DNA of 9,027 nt from Pseudomonadota bacterium (GTDB lineage Bacteria > SAR324 > XYD2-FULL-50-16 > JAHJRI01): assembly GCA_022360105.1 (NCBI GenBank), contig JAKSDL010000619.1, positions 1 to 9,027 on the forward strand. Direction: 5' to 3'. Below, one piece after another: positions 1 through 5,109 of this stretch; within the stretch, counting starts at the first letter, position 1; each line of letters begins with the position of its first letter. Position numbers and translations under genes: made by a program. The notes below the pieces were generated by a model. It searched no databases. It was not told where the DNA came from and saw nothing but the letters and a program-made list of their open reading frames with translations.

Positions 1-1
1 C

Positions 2-1303
2 TCATTCGAGAATCTTCTTAATTTTGGAAGAATAGCGGATCACGCCTTGATTGATGTAAGCTTCATGGTTGGTTACAATTTGTGATGGGGTGTATTTGTA
101 GTTGACCATGATTCCAGCCGATTGATGCAATCCATTTTCTGAAAGATCCCCCTCCCAGTTGATATTTTCTATTTTTGCCCCATTTCTGAGGTGAAAGCGG
201 GCGACAGGATCATAAGGTTGATTGTCTTTCTTCTCGCTTGTCAGGTAGTGGGCACAGCTCAGAATCAATTTGTCCTTCAACTGAGACCGAATTTGTTCGT
301 CAAGGTACCAGTCGGGCTTGAGAAGTAATTTCCATTCATCTTCGGTGAACAAGGTATGGCTTCTTTTTAGATAGTCGTTTTGCAACCAGTTAACAAACCT
401 GGGGATTGGCGAAAGAGTTGAAAAAATCTTGATTTCGGGCATCTCCTTGGAGATGTGATCGACGACCTGTTTGATTAAAAAATTACCAAAACTGATCCCC
501 TTCAAACCGGGTTGCGCATTGCTGATTGAATAAAATATCGCCGAATCTGCTTTTGTCTTGAGTTCGCCATTTTCTTGAGCCAAAATAGGACCGATTTTTC
601 GAGGTATCCCCTTGGTATAAGCCACTTGGACGAATATGAGGGGTTGTTGGTGAAGAGCCGGGTGAAAAAAGGTAAAACAGTTTCGGTCTTTGCCCAGTCG
701 CCTCTGCAAGTCTTTCCAGCTTTTTATTTCATGAACGGCCTCATGGTTAACGACCTGCTCTAAAACAGTAGCCGGTGAATTCCAGGTGATCTGTCGGAAT
801 TCCAGGAATCCCCTGTTGAACCAGGCGCTGAGCAACGGCAGCAAATCCACCTCCAGGGGGAGCAGTTTTTTACTTTGTTTTAATTCCTGCAATACCAATT
901 CTCTCATCTGAATAATAACTTCAATACCACCGGGAGCGAAATTCAGCATTTCAATTAAATCGACCCTGGAAGATTTTAACGCTTTTGATAATCCTTTTAT
1001 CGAATCATAGCAGGGGTTATTAAGATAAGCCTGGGCAGCTTTAGCTACTGAGTCGTTATCCGGTCCAAAATCACTGGCAATCATTTCCAGAAACTGGATC
1101 TTACAATCATTGTCCATTTCGCTATAGGCGTCGACAATGTCTTTTGCCAAAGCAACTCCGGAAGCTTCACCTCTTCGAGTCAATAAGCTTTGGCAGAGTA
1201 AGTTAACGGATTTGGCTGTGTGTTTATGATCCGGCCTGCGAATATAACTGCGACCGAGCTCAGACACTGTTTTGATCATGAAGTCCATCCAGGCTGGAAA
1301 CAT
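2..1303 (-). CDS. Malonyl-CoA decarboxylase (MCD family)
   Basis: Predicted to decarboxylate malonyl-CoA to acetyl-CoA and CO2 in the cytoplasm. With the ATG start chosen here it has 433 residues, normal for bacterial members. The N-terminal ~170 residues look like the helical MCD_N domain; the rest is the GNAT-like catalytic domain. The block FSTLSPIPRF carries the family's catalytic Ser (S298), and DPVARFHLRNGA carries the catalytic His (H371), matching human MCD Ser329 and His423. GISFGNFLIKQVV is also typical. An in-frame TTG 15 bases upstream overlaps the GGAG ribosome binding site, so the ATG at 1303 is preferred. The gene follows the BCCP gene after 313 bp, so it may have its own promoter. 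The family can act slowly on methylmalonyl-CoA, so activity on a substituted malonyl-CoA is possible but not shown. The stop codon lies at the window edge, so what follows is unseen. Confidence 0.93.
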   Translation of the reverse strand: MFPAWMDFMIKTVSELGRSYIRRPDHKHTAKSVNLLCQSLLTRRGEASGVALAKDIVDAYSEMDNDCKIQFLEMIASDFGPDNDSVAKAAQAYLNNPCYDSIKGLSKALKSSRVDLIEMLNFAPGGIEVIIQMRELVLQELKQSKKLLPLEVDLLPLLSAWFNRGFLEFRQITWNSPATVLEQVVNHEAVHEIKSWKDLQRRLGKDRNCFTFFHPALHQQPLIFVQVAYTKGIPRKIGPILAQENGELKTKADSAIFYSISNAQPGLKGISFGNFLIKQVVDHISKEMPEIKIFSTLSPIPRFVNWLQNDYLKRSHTLFTEDEWKLLLKPDWYLDEQIRSQLKDKLILSCAHYLTSEKKDNQPYDPVARFHLRNGAKIENINWEGDLSENGLHQSAGIMVNYKYTPSQIVTNHEAYINQGVIRYSSKIKKILE

Positions 1304-1312
1304 AGTGGTTAA

Positions 1313-1316
1313 CTCC
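1313..1316 (-). promoter_or_regulatory. Ribosome binding site that fixes the malonyl-CoA decarboxylase start
   Basis: On the minus strand GGAG lies 9 nt before the ATG at 1303. An upstream in-frame TTG (1316-1318) overlaps this motif and has no site of its own, so the shorter 433-residue protein is the better call. Confidence 0.7.
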
Positions 1317-1490
1317 AAATAAAATTTAACAAAATTGATCCAATGTTTTCGAGGAGGCAGGAAAAGTCGAAGGCAGGACTATCAAGTCATATTCACCACA
1401 TTTGAAGACGGCAAATGTTTTTTACTGGGCGTTTGAAATCAGCCGGAAGTCCCGGCCGGTTACTTCATTTTTTGGTGCCTATTGGCATGA

Positions 1491-1554
1491 GTGCAGTGGA
1501 TTTGACTGGCTAATGGTAAAAAGGAGATACAGTAATCGATTGAATCCACTACAC
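1491..1554 (-). repeat. 12-bp inverted repeat (hairpin) in the decarboxylase leader
   Basis: Arms 1491-1502 (GTGCAGTGGATT) and 1543-1554 (AATCCACTACAC) are inverted copies with one mismatch. In minus-strand RNA that mismatch is a G-U pair, so a 12-bp helix can form around a 40-nt loop. ATTGG also occurs just outside both arms (1481-1485, and as its complement at 1556-1560). No T-run follows on either strand, so it does not look like a terminator. Confidence 0.55.
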
Positions 1555-1557
1555 CCA

Positions 1558-1584
1558 ATTCTAATGACCGGACTGCTTTTTCAA
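1558..1584 (-). promoter_or_regulatory. Weak candidate promoter for malonyl-CoA decarboxylase
   Basis: The minus strand reads TTGAAA (1584-1579), a 15-bp spacer, then TAGAAT (1563-1558). Each hexamer matches the sigma70 consensus at 5 of 6 positions, but the spacer is shorter than the optimal 17 bp. If used, it would give a leader of roughly 250 nt that begins almost on the left strand of the hairpin at 1491-1554. Confidence 0.27.
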
Positions 1585-1616
1585 TGCCCGTCATGAAATG
1601 TTTTGGTAACAATAAT

Positions 1617-2099
1617 TCAGGAAATAACCATCAATTCGGTTCCTTGATTTACGGCGTCACCAACGGCAACAGAAATTGACTTAACGGTTCCATTTTGTTT
1701 AGCGTTGATATCGTTTTCCATTTTCATCGCTTCCATCTTGCAGACGGTCTGGCCCTCCTTAACTTTGTCACCGACCTTAACGGTGATATTCAGAATTGAA
1801 CCGGGAATAGGTGCTTGAATCACGTATGATGAAACATCATTCTGGGTTTCCATCACAGGATTAGCCGGGGCAGACCTAACAGGCTGTGCGACGGGTGGCG
1901 GTGGAGCGGTTCGATACGTATTGTCAGAAGCTTGTGAAAACCGGAGACCAGGCCCTACAGATCCCGAAACGTTGATAGGTTTGTCCAGTTTGACCAGATA
2001 AGGATTGCCGTTGATCTCCAATTTTGCTTCCAGGTTTGAATAGCTTTTTACCCTGGCTGTATACACTTTATTGTTGATACTAACTTCATACTTAACCAT
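1617..2099 (-). CDS. Biotin carboxyl carrier protein of acyl-CoA carboxylase
   Basis: A 160-residue cytoplasmic protein that carries the biotin arm between a biotin carboxylase and the carboxyltransferase. Three parts are visible: an N-terminal beta-rich domain (about 1-60), a Pro/Ala-rich flexible linker (about 63-82, including APPPPVAQP), and a C-terminal biotinyl/lipoyl domain (about 92-160). The biotinylation motif EAMKMEN spans 123-129, with Lys126 the modified residue and the usual conserved Met on both sides. An AAGGA site sits 6-7 nt before the ATG. The gene overlaps the 73-aa gene by 8 bp and follows pccB, so the three are probably co-transcribed and the proteins made in balance. BCCPs of this form also occur in Na+-pumping methylmalonyl-CoA decarboxylases (MmdC) and transcarboxylases, so the carrier alone does not tell which enzyme is formed. 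Confidence 0.93.
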   Translation of the reverse strand: MVKYEVSINNKVYTARVKSYSNLEAKLEINGNPYLVKLDKPINVSGSVGPGLRFSQASDNTYRTAPPPPVAQPVRSAPANPVMETQNDVSSYVIQAPIPGSILNITVKVGDKVKEGQTVCKMEAMKMENDINAKQNGTVKSISVAVGDAVNQGTELMVIS

Positions 2100-2313
2100 G
2101 ATAGTTCCTTGTAGGCATCTGTCTTAACCTGCTCATGATACCCCAGTGTGAATGGGGTGCTGTATTTCTCTGCATAGTTATGCGAGCCGGATCTTCAAGC
2201 TTTTTCGTTCTCTCGTATTCCAGATTTAGGACAAAGCCGATAATGGTAGCGATATCATCTTGATCGACACTCTCATCCGGAGTCGCTGGGACAAATTCTT
2301 GAATTTTGCTCAT
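2092..2313 (-). CDS. Small accessory protein of the carboxylase, epsilon/gamma-subunit-like (uncertain)
   Basis: A 73-residue soluble protein between pccB and the BCCP gene, with a good AGGAG site before its ATG, and overlapping the BCCP gene by 8 bp. I do not recognise it firmly. It has a TPDE...DDIATIIGFVLNLEYERTK stretch (about 11-37, probably an acidic lead into an amphipathic helix), a basic middle, and a C-terminal W-x4-R-x-R-x-M pattern (W57, R62, R64, M66). This order resembles two things: the small epsilon subunits of actinobacterial acyl-CoA carboxylases (PTPEE-helix, then a Trp/Arg tail), and the soluble tail of OadG/MmdD-type subunits of sodium-pump decarboxylases. Unlike OadG it has no N-terminal membrane helix. 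The position suggests it stabilises the PccB-BCCP complex; that is inference from order and pattern, not from a recognised domain. Confidence 0.75.
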   Translation of the reverse strand: MSKIQEFVPATPDESVDQDDIATIIGFVLNLEYERTKKLEDPARITMQRNTAPHSHWGIMSRLRQMPTRNYHG

Positions 2314-2376
2314 GTTTCTCCTGATTTGGGTTTTAGGATCAGCATCTACTAGCTGTAAAAGGTGGTTTCCCCCGGA

Positions 2377-3933
2377 TTATAAGGGAATATTGCCGTGTTT
2401 TTTGGGCGGATTGGTATCCTGCTTATTTTCCAACATGATCAATGCCTTTATGATGCGAAATCGAGTTCGACTTGGTTTGATAATATCGTCCAAATACCCT
2501 CTTTTGGCTGCTATATAGGGATTTGCAAAATTTGAAGCGTATTCATCTTCCTTTTTGGTCAGAAATTTGGCTTTTTCTTCACCTTCATAAGATTTAGCTT
2601 CGGATGCATATAAGATCTCCGATGCACCTTTAGCCCCCATCACCGCAATTTCTGCTGTAGGCCAGGCGTAGTTGATATCGCCACGGAGATGCTTTGAACT
2701 CATCACGCAGTAGGCTCCTCCGTATGCTTTTCTGGTAATAACGGTAACTTTGGGAATAGTTGCTTCGGCATAGGCATAAAGCATTTTGGCTCCGTTTCTA
2801 ATCACCCCGCCGTGTTCCTGCATAGTACCTGGAAGGAATCCGGGAACATCGACAAAGGTGACTACCGGAATGTTAAAGGCATCGCAGAATCTTACAAAGC
2901 GAGCACCTTTGACCGAAGCATCAATATCCAGCACTCCGGCAAGAAATTTGGGCTGATTGGCTACAATACCGACAGATTTACCTCCATAACGTCCAAATCC
3001 TATCACCAAGTTGGGTGCAAATTCCGGTTGAATCTCCAGAAACCGGCCATCGTCAACGGTATGTCCGATCACCTCTTTAATGTCATAGGCTGTGTTGGCA
3101 CTTTCCGGGATAATCTGATCAAGGTAGTCTTCATGCCGATCATCAGGGTCGGTAGTCGGAACAAAAGGAGATGGTTCCATGTTGTTTTGAGGAACATAGG
3201 AGAAGATCTCCTTAAGATACCAGATTGCCTGTTCTTCGCTTTCCGCAGCCAGATGAGCGACACCGCTTTTTGTGGTATGAACACCGGCGCCACCCAGAGA
3301 ATCCGTATCAACTTCTTCATGGGTCACTGTTTTGACCACTTTGGGGCCTGTCAAAAACATGTAGCTGTTTTTGTTGACCATAACGGTAAAATCGGTCAAT
3401 GCCGGTGAATAGACTGCGCCGCCTGCACAAGGCCCGAATATTCCGGATAGTTGGGGGACAACACCGGATGACATGACATTTCGCAAAAAGATATCGGTAT
3501 AACCGGCTAAGCTTTCAATCCCCTCTTGTATCCTCGCTCCTCCCGAATCATTAAGCCCTATAACGGGCGCACCGGATTTGGTTGCCATATCCATTATTTT
3601 GCAGACTTTTTCTGCAAAGGTTTCAGATAAAGCCCCTCCAAAAACCGTAAAATCCTGTGAAAAAACATATACTAATCGGCCGTTAATCGTTCCATACCCG
3701 GTTACCACACCGTCTCCAAAAAATTCTTGCTTTTCCATGCCGAAATGATGGCAACGATGAGTTTTAAACATGTCAAACTCTTCGAAGCTACCTTCATCCA
3801 ACAGCATGTCAATTCTTTCACGAGCGGTTTGTCGTCCTTTTGCGTGATGCTTTTTAATACGTTCTTCACCACCTCCCTGGATGGCTTTTTCGCGCATTTT
3901 TAACAGCTCGTCTACAGTATCTTGCATTTTCAT
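2377..3933 (-). CDS. pccB: Propionyl-CoA carboxylase, carboxyltransferase (beta) subunit
   Basis: Transfers the carboxyl group from biotinyl-BCCP to propionyl-CoA, giving (S)-methylmalonyl-CoA; it could run in reverse. The ATG at 3933 gives 518 residues, the usual family length, and has GGAGA 7 nt upstream. An in-frame TTG 57 bases further out has no such site. Two crotonase-fold halves are visible, each with its oxyanion-hole glycines: [16 protein letters not shown] (about 168-183) and [16 protein letters not shown] (about 401-416). [15 protein letters not shown] and the terminal [10 protein letters not shown] are typical of PccB/MmdA. The residue after GGAY is Cys409; animal PCCB and Streptomyces PccB (Asp422) have Asp there, a known acyl-chain selectivity position. 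The 73-aa gene and BCCP gene follow closely. No biotin carboxylase or MmdB membrane subunit is in view, so decarboxylase or transcarboxylase roles cannot be excluded. Confidence 0.92.
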   Translation of the reverse strand: MKMQDTVDELLKMREKAIQGGGEERIKKHHAKGRQTARERIDMLLDEGSFEEFDMFKTHRCHHFGMEKQEFFGDGVVTGYGTINGRLVYVFSQDFTVFGGALSETFAEKVCKIMDMATKSGAPVIGLNDSGGARIQEGIESLAGYTDIFLRNVMSSGVVPQLSGIFGPCAGGAVYSPALTDFTVMVNKNSYMFLTGPKVVKTVTHEEVDTDSLGGAGVHTTKSGVAHLAAESEEQAIWYLKEIFSYVPQNNMEPSPFVPTTDPDDRHEDYLDQIIPESANTAYDIKEVIGHTVDDGRFLEIQPEFAPNLVIGFGRYGGKSVGIVANQPKFLAGVLDIDASVKGARFVRFCDAFNIPVVTFVDVPGFLPGTMQEHGGVIRNGAKMLYAYAEATIPKVTVITRKAYGGAYCVMSSKHLRGDINYAWPTAEIAVMGAKGASEILYASEAKSYEGEEKAKFLTKKEDEYASNFANPYIAAKRGYLDDIIKPSRTRFRIIKALIMLENKQDTNPPKKHGNIPL

Positions 3934-3940
3934 AGATGTG

Positions 3941-3945
3941 TCTCC
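3941..3945 (-). promoter_or_regulatory. Ribosome binding site that fixes the pccB start
   Basis: GGAGA on the minus strand lies 7 nt before the ATG at 3933. It supports the 518-residue protein over a longer reading from the TTG at 3990. Confidence 0.72.
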
Positions 3946-3948
3946 GTA

Positions 3949-3968
3949 AAACCTCTGGTTTGGAAACC
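3949..3968 (-). promoter_or_regulatory. Overlapping short hairpins in the pccB leader
   Basis: The 20 bases carry three alternating 5-base blocks, AAACC, GGTTT and AAACC (plus strand). The middle block can pair with either neighbour, so two short hairpins exclude each other, just upstream of the pccB ribosome binding site. The helices are only 4-5 bp, so function is doubtful. Confidence 0.25.
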
Positions 3969-4051
3969 GGGTGATTTGCCAATAGGTCAAATCCGAATAT
4001 CCCGGCGACTGGAATTAAAGTATTTATTACTGTTGTTCGATTGTGAAGCTA

Positions 4052-4080
4052 AGTTTAATATTCCATCTTTTTTGTGTCAA
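4052..4080 (-). promoter_or_regulatory. Likely sigma70-type promoter of the pccB operon
   Basis: The minus strand has a perfect -35 hexamer TTGACA (4080-4075), a 17-bp spacer, and TAAACT (4057-4052; 4 of 6 to TATAAT). The DNA upstream of the -35 box is AT-rich, like an UP element. Transcription would start near 4045, giving a leader of about 110 nt before the pccB ATG. This supports pccB, the 73-aa gene and the BCCP gene as their own transcription unit. Confidence 0.55.
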
Positions 4081-4245
4081 AAATATTTCTAATGGCAACA
4101 ATTTCATAAAATTTTGTAATGATTGAATATATATAGTTATTTTTGACTTGATCCCATAAATGCCTAATTCAGGATACAATTCAGACTAATTCTGTCAGTG
4201 AATGGTAGGACAGTCCTAGGTCGTTTAACCGACGCTTAGTCACAC

Positions 4246-4328
4246 TTGTCACTCCGGACTTGATCCAGAGTTTATAAATCATTTCAGCCTGTTGTGCGAT
4301 AGATTCCGGGGCAAGCCCGGAATGACAA
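4246..4328. repeat. 83-bp palindromic intergenic repeat of TGTCATTCCGG type
   Basis: The arms 4246-4275 and 4299-4328 are inverted copies, 23 of 30 positions identical, around a 23-nt loop. The outer ends read TTGTCACTCCGG and CCGGAATGACAA. Most mismatches are transitions, several compatible with G-U pairing. I recognise this general form (TGTCATTCCGGGCTTG... palindromes) as a common dispersed intergenic element in several bacterial phyla. Its translation gives the familiar spurious peptides FRGKPGMT and VIPGLPRNL. It encodes nothing and is probably a small non-autonomous mobile or REP-like element. Confidence 0.8.
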
Positions 4329-4353
4329 AACGACAACCTTCAAATTCAGGCTC

Positions 4354-4376
4354 GCAGACTGTGCCACAATGTCTGC
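4354..4376. repeat. Hairpin between the two intergenic repeats
   Basis: The arms GCAGAC (4354-4359) and GTCTGC (4371-4376) match perfectly; TGT/ACA can extend the stem after a 2-nt bulge, leaving a 3-nt loop. No T-run follows on either strand, so it is not a standard terminator. Confidence 0.4.
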
Positions 4377-4398
4377 CTTCTAAAAAAGGATCCCCCTC

Positions 4399-4469
4399 CT
4401 GCATTTCGAGGAGCCAGCGACAAAGGGTTTCGCTCCAAACAGGAAACCTTAACGCACTCGAAATGTCAG
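4399..4469. repeat. 71-bp inverted repeat with CATTTCGAG ends
   Basis: The left end CTGCATTTCGAG (4399-4410) is the inverse of the right end CTCGAAATGTCAG (4457-4469), apart from one missing base. The interior has a second dyad, GGAGC...GCTCC (4410-4414 and 4431-4435), with GCGA...TCGC inside. Elements starting (C)TGTCATTTCGAG are frequent between genes in Bacteroidota-like genomes; the lost base suggests an older, decaying copy here. No coding potential is seen. Confidence 0.6.
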
Positions 4470-4552
4470 TGATTCCGATTTCAGCAAAGCTGGCAATTAT
4501 GACACAGTCAGCAAGCCTGAAAACAGTTCCGTCCAAAATTTATGGTTGAATC

Positions 4553-4951
4553 TTATTTGCTGCAAAATTCCGAAAGAACTCCAAACGTTGATTTGGGATG
4601 CAGAAAGGCAACTTTCTTCCCACCTGCACCGTCAATCGGTGTTTCGTTTATTAGTCTGGTTCCTGCATCTGCAGCTTGCTGAAGCTGGTTTTGCAAGTCA
4701 TCTGAGTAGTATGCAATATGGTGAATTCCCGGCCCTTTCGTGCCAAGAAACTTGGCAATGGGACTATCCTCGGAAGTAGGTTCCAGAAGCTCAATATGTA
4801 CCTCCCCAACTTCAAAAAAAGCAGTTCGAACTTTTTGCGAGGCAACTTCTTCTATATGTTCGCATTTCAAACCCAGGGCTTTCTCATAAAATGGAACAGC
4901 CTCTTCCAACGATGGAACTGCAATTCCGATATGATCGATCTTGGTCAGCAT
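4553..4951 (-). CDS. mce: Methylmalonyl-CoA epimerase
   Basis: Converts (S)- to (R)-methylmalonyl-CoA, linking the carboxylase product to the mutase substrate. At 132 residues it has the family's normal length and the two babab modules of the vicinal oxygen chelate (glyoxalase) fold: about 1-57 and 74-132. The first module opens with KIDHIGIAV (His7, metal ligand) and closes with HIELLEPTSEDSPIAKFL. The second opens with GPGIHHIAY (His77/His78, one the metal ligand) and ends with LSEFC (Glu128, metal ligand). An AGGA site lies 5 nt before the ATG. Upstream are the small membrane-protein gene (158 bp away) and the mutase genes; downstream are repeats and then pccB. The gap upstream contains an 18-bp palindrome, so mce may be controlled separately. 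Confidence 0.95.
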   Translation of the reverse strand: MLTKIDHIGIAVPSLEEAVPFYEKALGLKCEHIEEVASQKVRTAFFEVGEVHIELLEPTSEDSPIAKFLGTKGPGIHHIAYYSDDLQNQLQQAADAGTRLINETPIDGAGGKKVAFLHPKSTFGVLSEFCSK

Positions 4952-4986
4952 AGATTTCCTGTTTTTCGATGTTTAAAGTAGCTATT

Positions 4987-5014
4987 GTTGTAAAATTGCG
5001 TCCGCTCTGGACAA
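4987..5014 (-). promoter_or_regulatory. Weak candidate promoter for mce
   Basis: The minus strand reads TTGTCC (5014-5009), 16 bp, TACAAC (4992-4987); each hexamer matches the sigma70 consensus at 4 of 6. A start near 4980 would leave a leader of about 30 nt. Read-through from the mutase operon is an equally good explanation for mce expression. Confidence 0.25.
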
Positions 5015-5059
5015 TTGAATATGATTTTCCATCATTAACTTTGCCAAGGCGCGAATAGT

Positions 5060-5077
5060 TTAAATCACGTGGTTTAA
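5060..5077. promoter_or_regulatory. 18-bp palindrome, operator-like, upstream of mce
   Basis: TTAAATCACGTGGTTTAA is symmetric at 8 of 9 base pairs around a CACGTG core; only the T/G pair at 5065/5072 breaks it. It lies in the 158-bp gap between the small membrane gene and mce, about 110 bp before the mce ATG, upstream of the weak promoter. No T-run follows, so it is more like a dimeric regulator site than a terminator. I cannot name the regulator. Confidence 0.45.
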
Positions 5078-5086
5078 GATCCTAAC

Positions 5087-5103
5087 TGTCGTTCAGAATG
5101 ACA
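5087..5103. repeat. 17-bp dyad with TGTCRTTC arms
   Basis: TGTCGTTCAGAATGACA has 8-nt arms around one central base, with a single G/A departure from symmetry. It lies 6 bp beyond the stop of the small membrane gene. The arms resemble the ends of the TGTCATTCC element on the other side of mce, so it may be a minimal relic of a related repeat, or a short hairpin protecting the upstream mRNA. Confidence 0.4.
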
Positions 5104-5109
5104 TCGACC

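Larger units (their letters stand above)
1304..1616. other. Intergenic region between BCCP and malonyl-CoA decarboxylase genes
   Basis: This 313-bp stretch holds no convincing gene. It contains a weak promoter candidate on the minus strand, a 12-bp inverted repeat (1491-1554), and a short GCCGG/CCGGC hairpin (1442-1456, 5-nt loop) with no following T-run on either strand. I see no clear intrinsic terminator directly after the BCCP stop, so read-through into the decarboxylase gene remains possible. Confidence 0.6.
3934..4552. other. Long non-coding stretch between mce and pccB
   Basis: These 619 bp separate two same-strand genes of one pathway. The part near pccB (about 4015-4180) is AT-rich and holds the likely pccB promoter. 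The part near mce (about 4190-4552) is a patchwork of dyads: a 13-bp dyad TAGGACAGTCCTA (4206-4218), an 83-bp palindromic repeat (4246-4328), a hairpin with arms GCAGAC/GTCTGC (4354-4359 and 4371-4376), a 71-bp inverted repeat (4399-4469), and CAGCAAAGCTG (4482-4492). Short open frames on both strands here are translations of the repeats. Imperfect 11-bp direct copies of TGTCAGTGAWT lie at 4193-4203 and 4464-4474. Confidence 0.7.

Noticed and set aside
1402..1596. 64-residue plus-strand frame in the BCCP-decarboxylase gap
   Set aside because: It begins with TTG, lacks a ribosome site, runs against all neighbouring genes, and covers a hairpin; more likely chance.
2812..3408. 198-residue open frame on the plus strand inside pccB
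   Set aside because: It lies wholly antisense to a strongly conserved gene, has no ribosome site of note, and its peptide shows no recognisable domain.
4206..4218. TAGGACAGTCCTA dyad as a regulator site
   Set aside because: Perfect 6-nt arms around one base, but it lies about 125 bp upstream of the pccB -35 box inside repeat-rich DNA, so I give it no role beyond mention.
4382..4400. Possible intrinsic terminator after mce (T6 on the minus strand after AGGA/TCCT)
   Set aside because: The stem is only 4 bp with a 6-nt loop; a competing 5-bp stem (4396-4413) is 8 nt away from the T-run. Too weak to call.
4279..4549. Two opposed 85-residue open frames between mce and pccB
   Set aside because: They translate the intergenic repeats; FRGKPGMT and VIPGLPRNL are the usual false peptides of the TGTCATTCCGG element. 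No ribosome site or protein-like composition.
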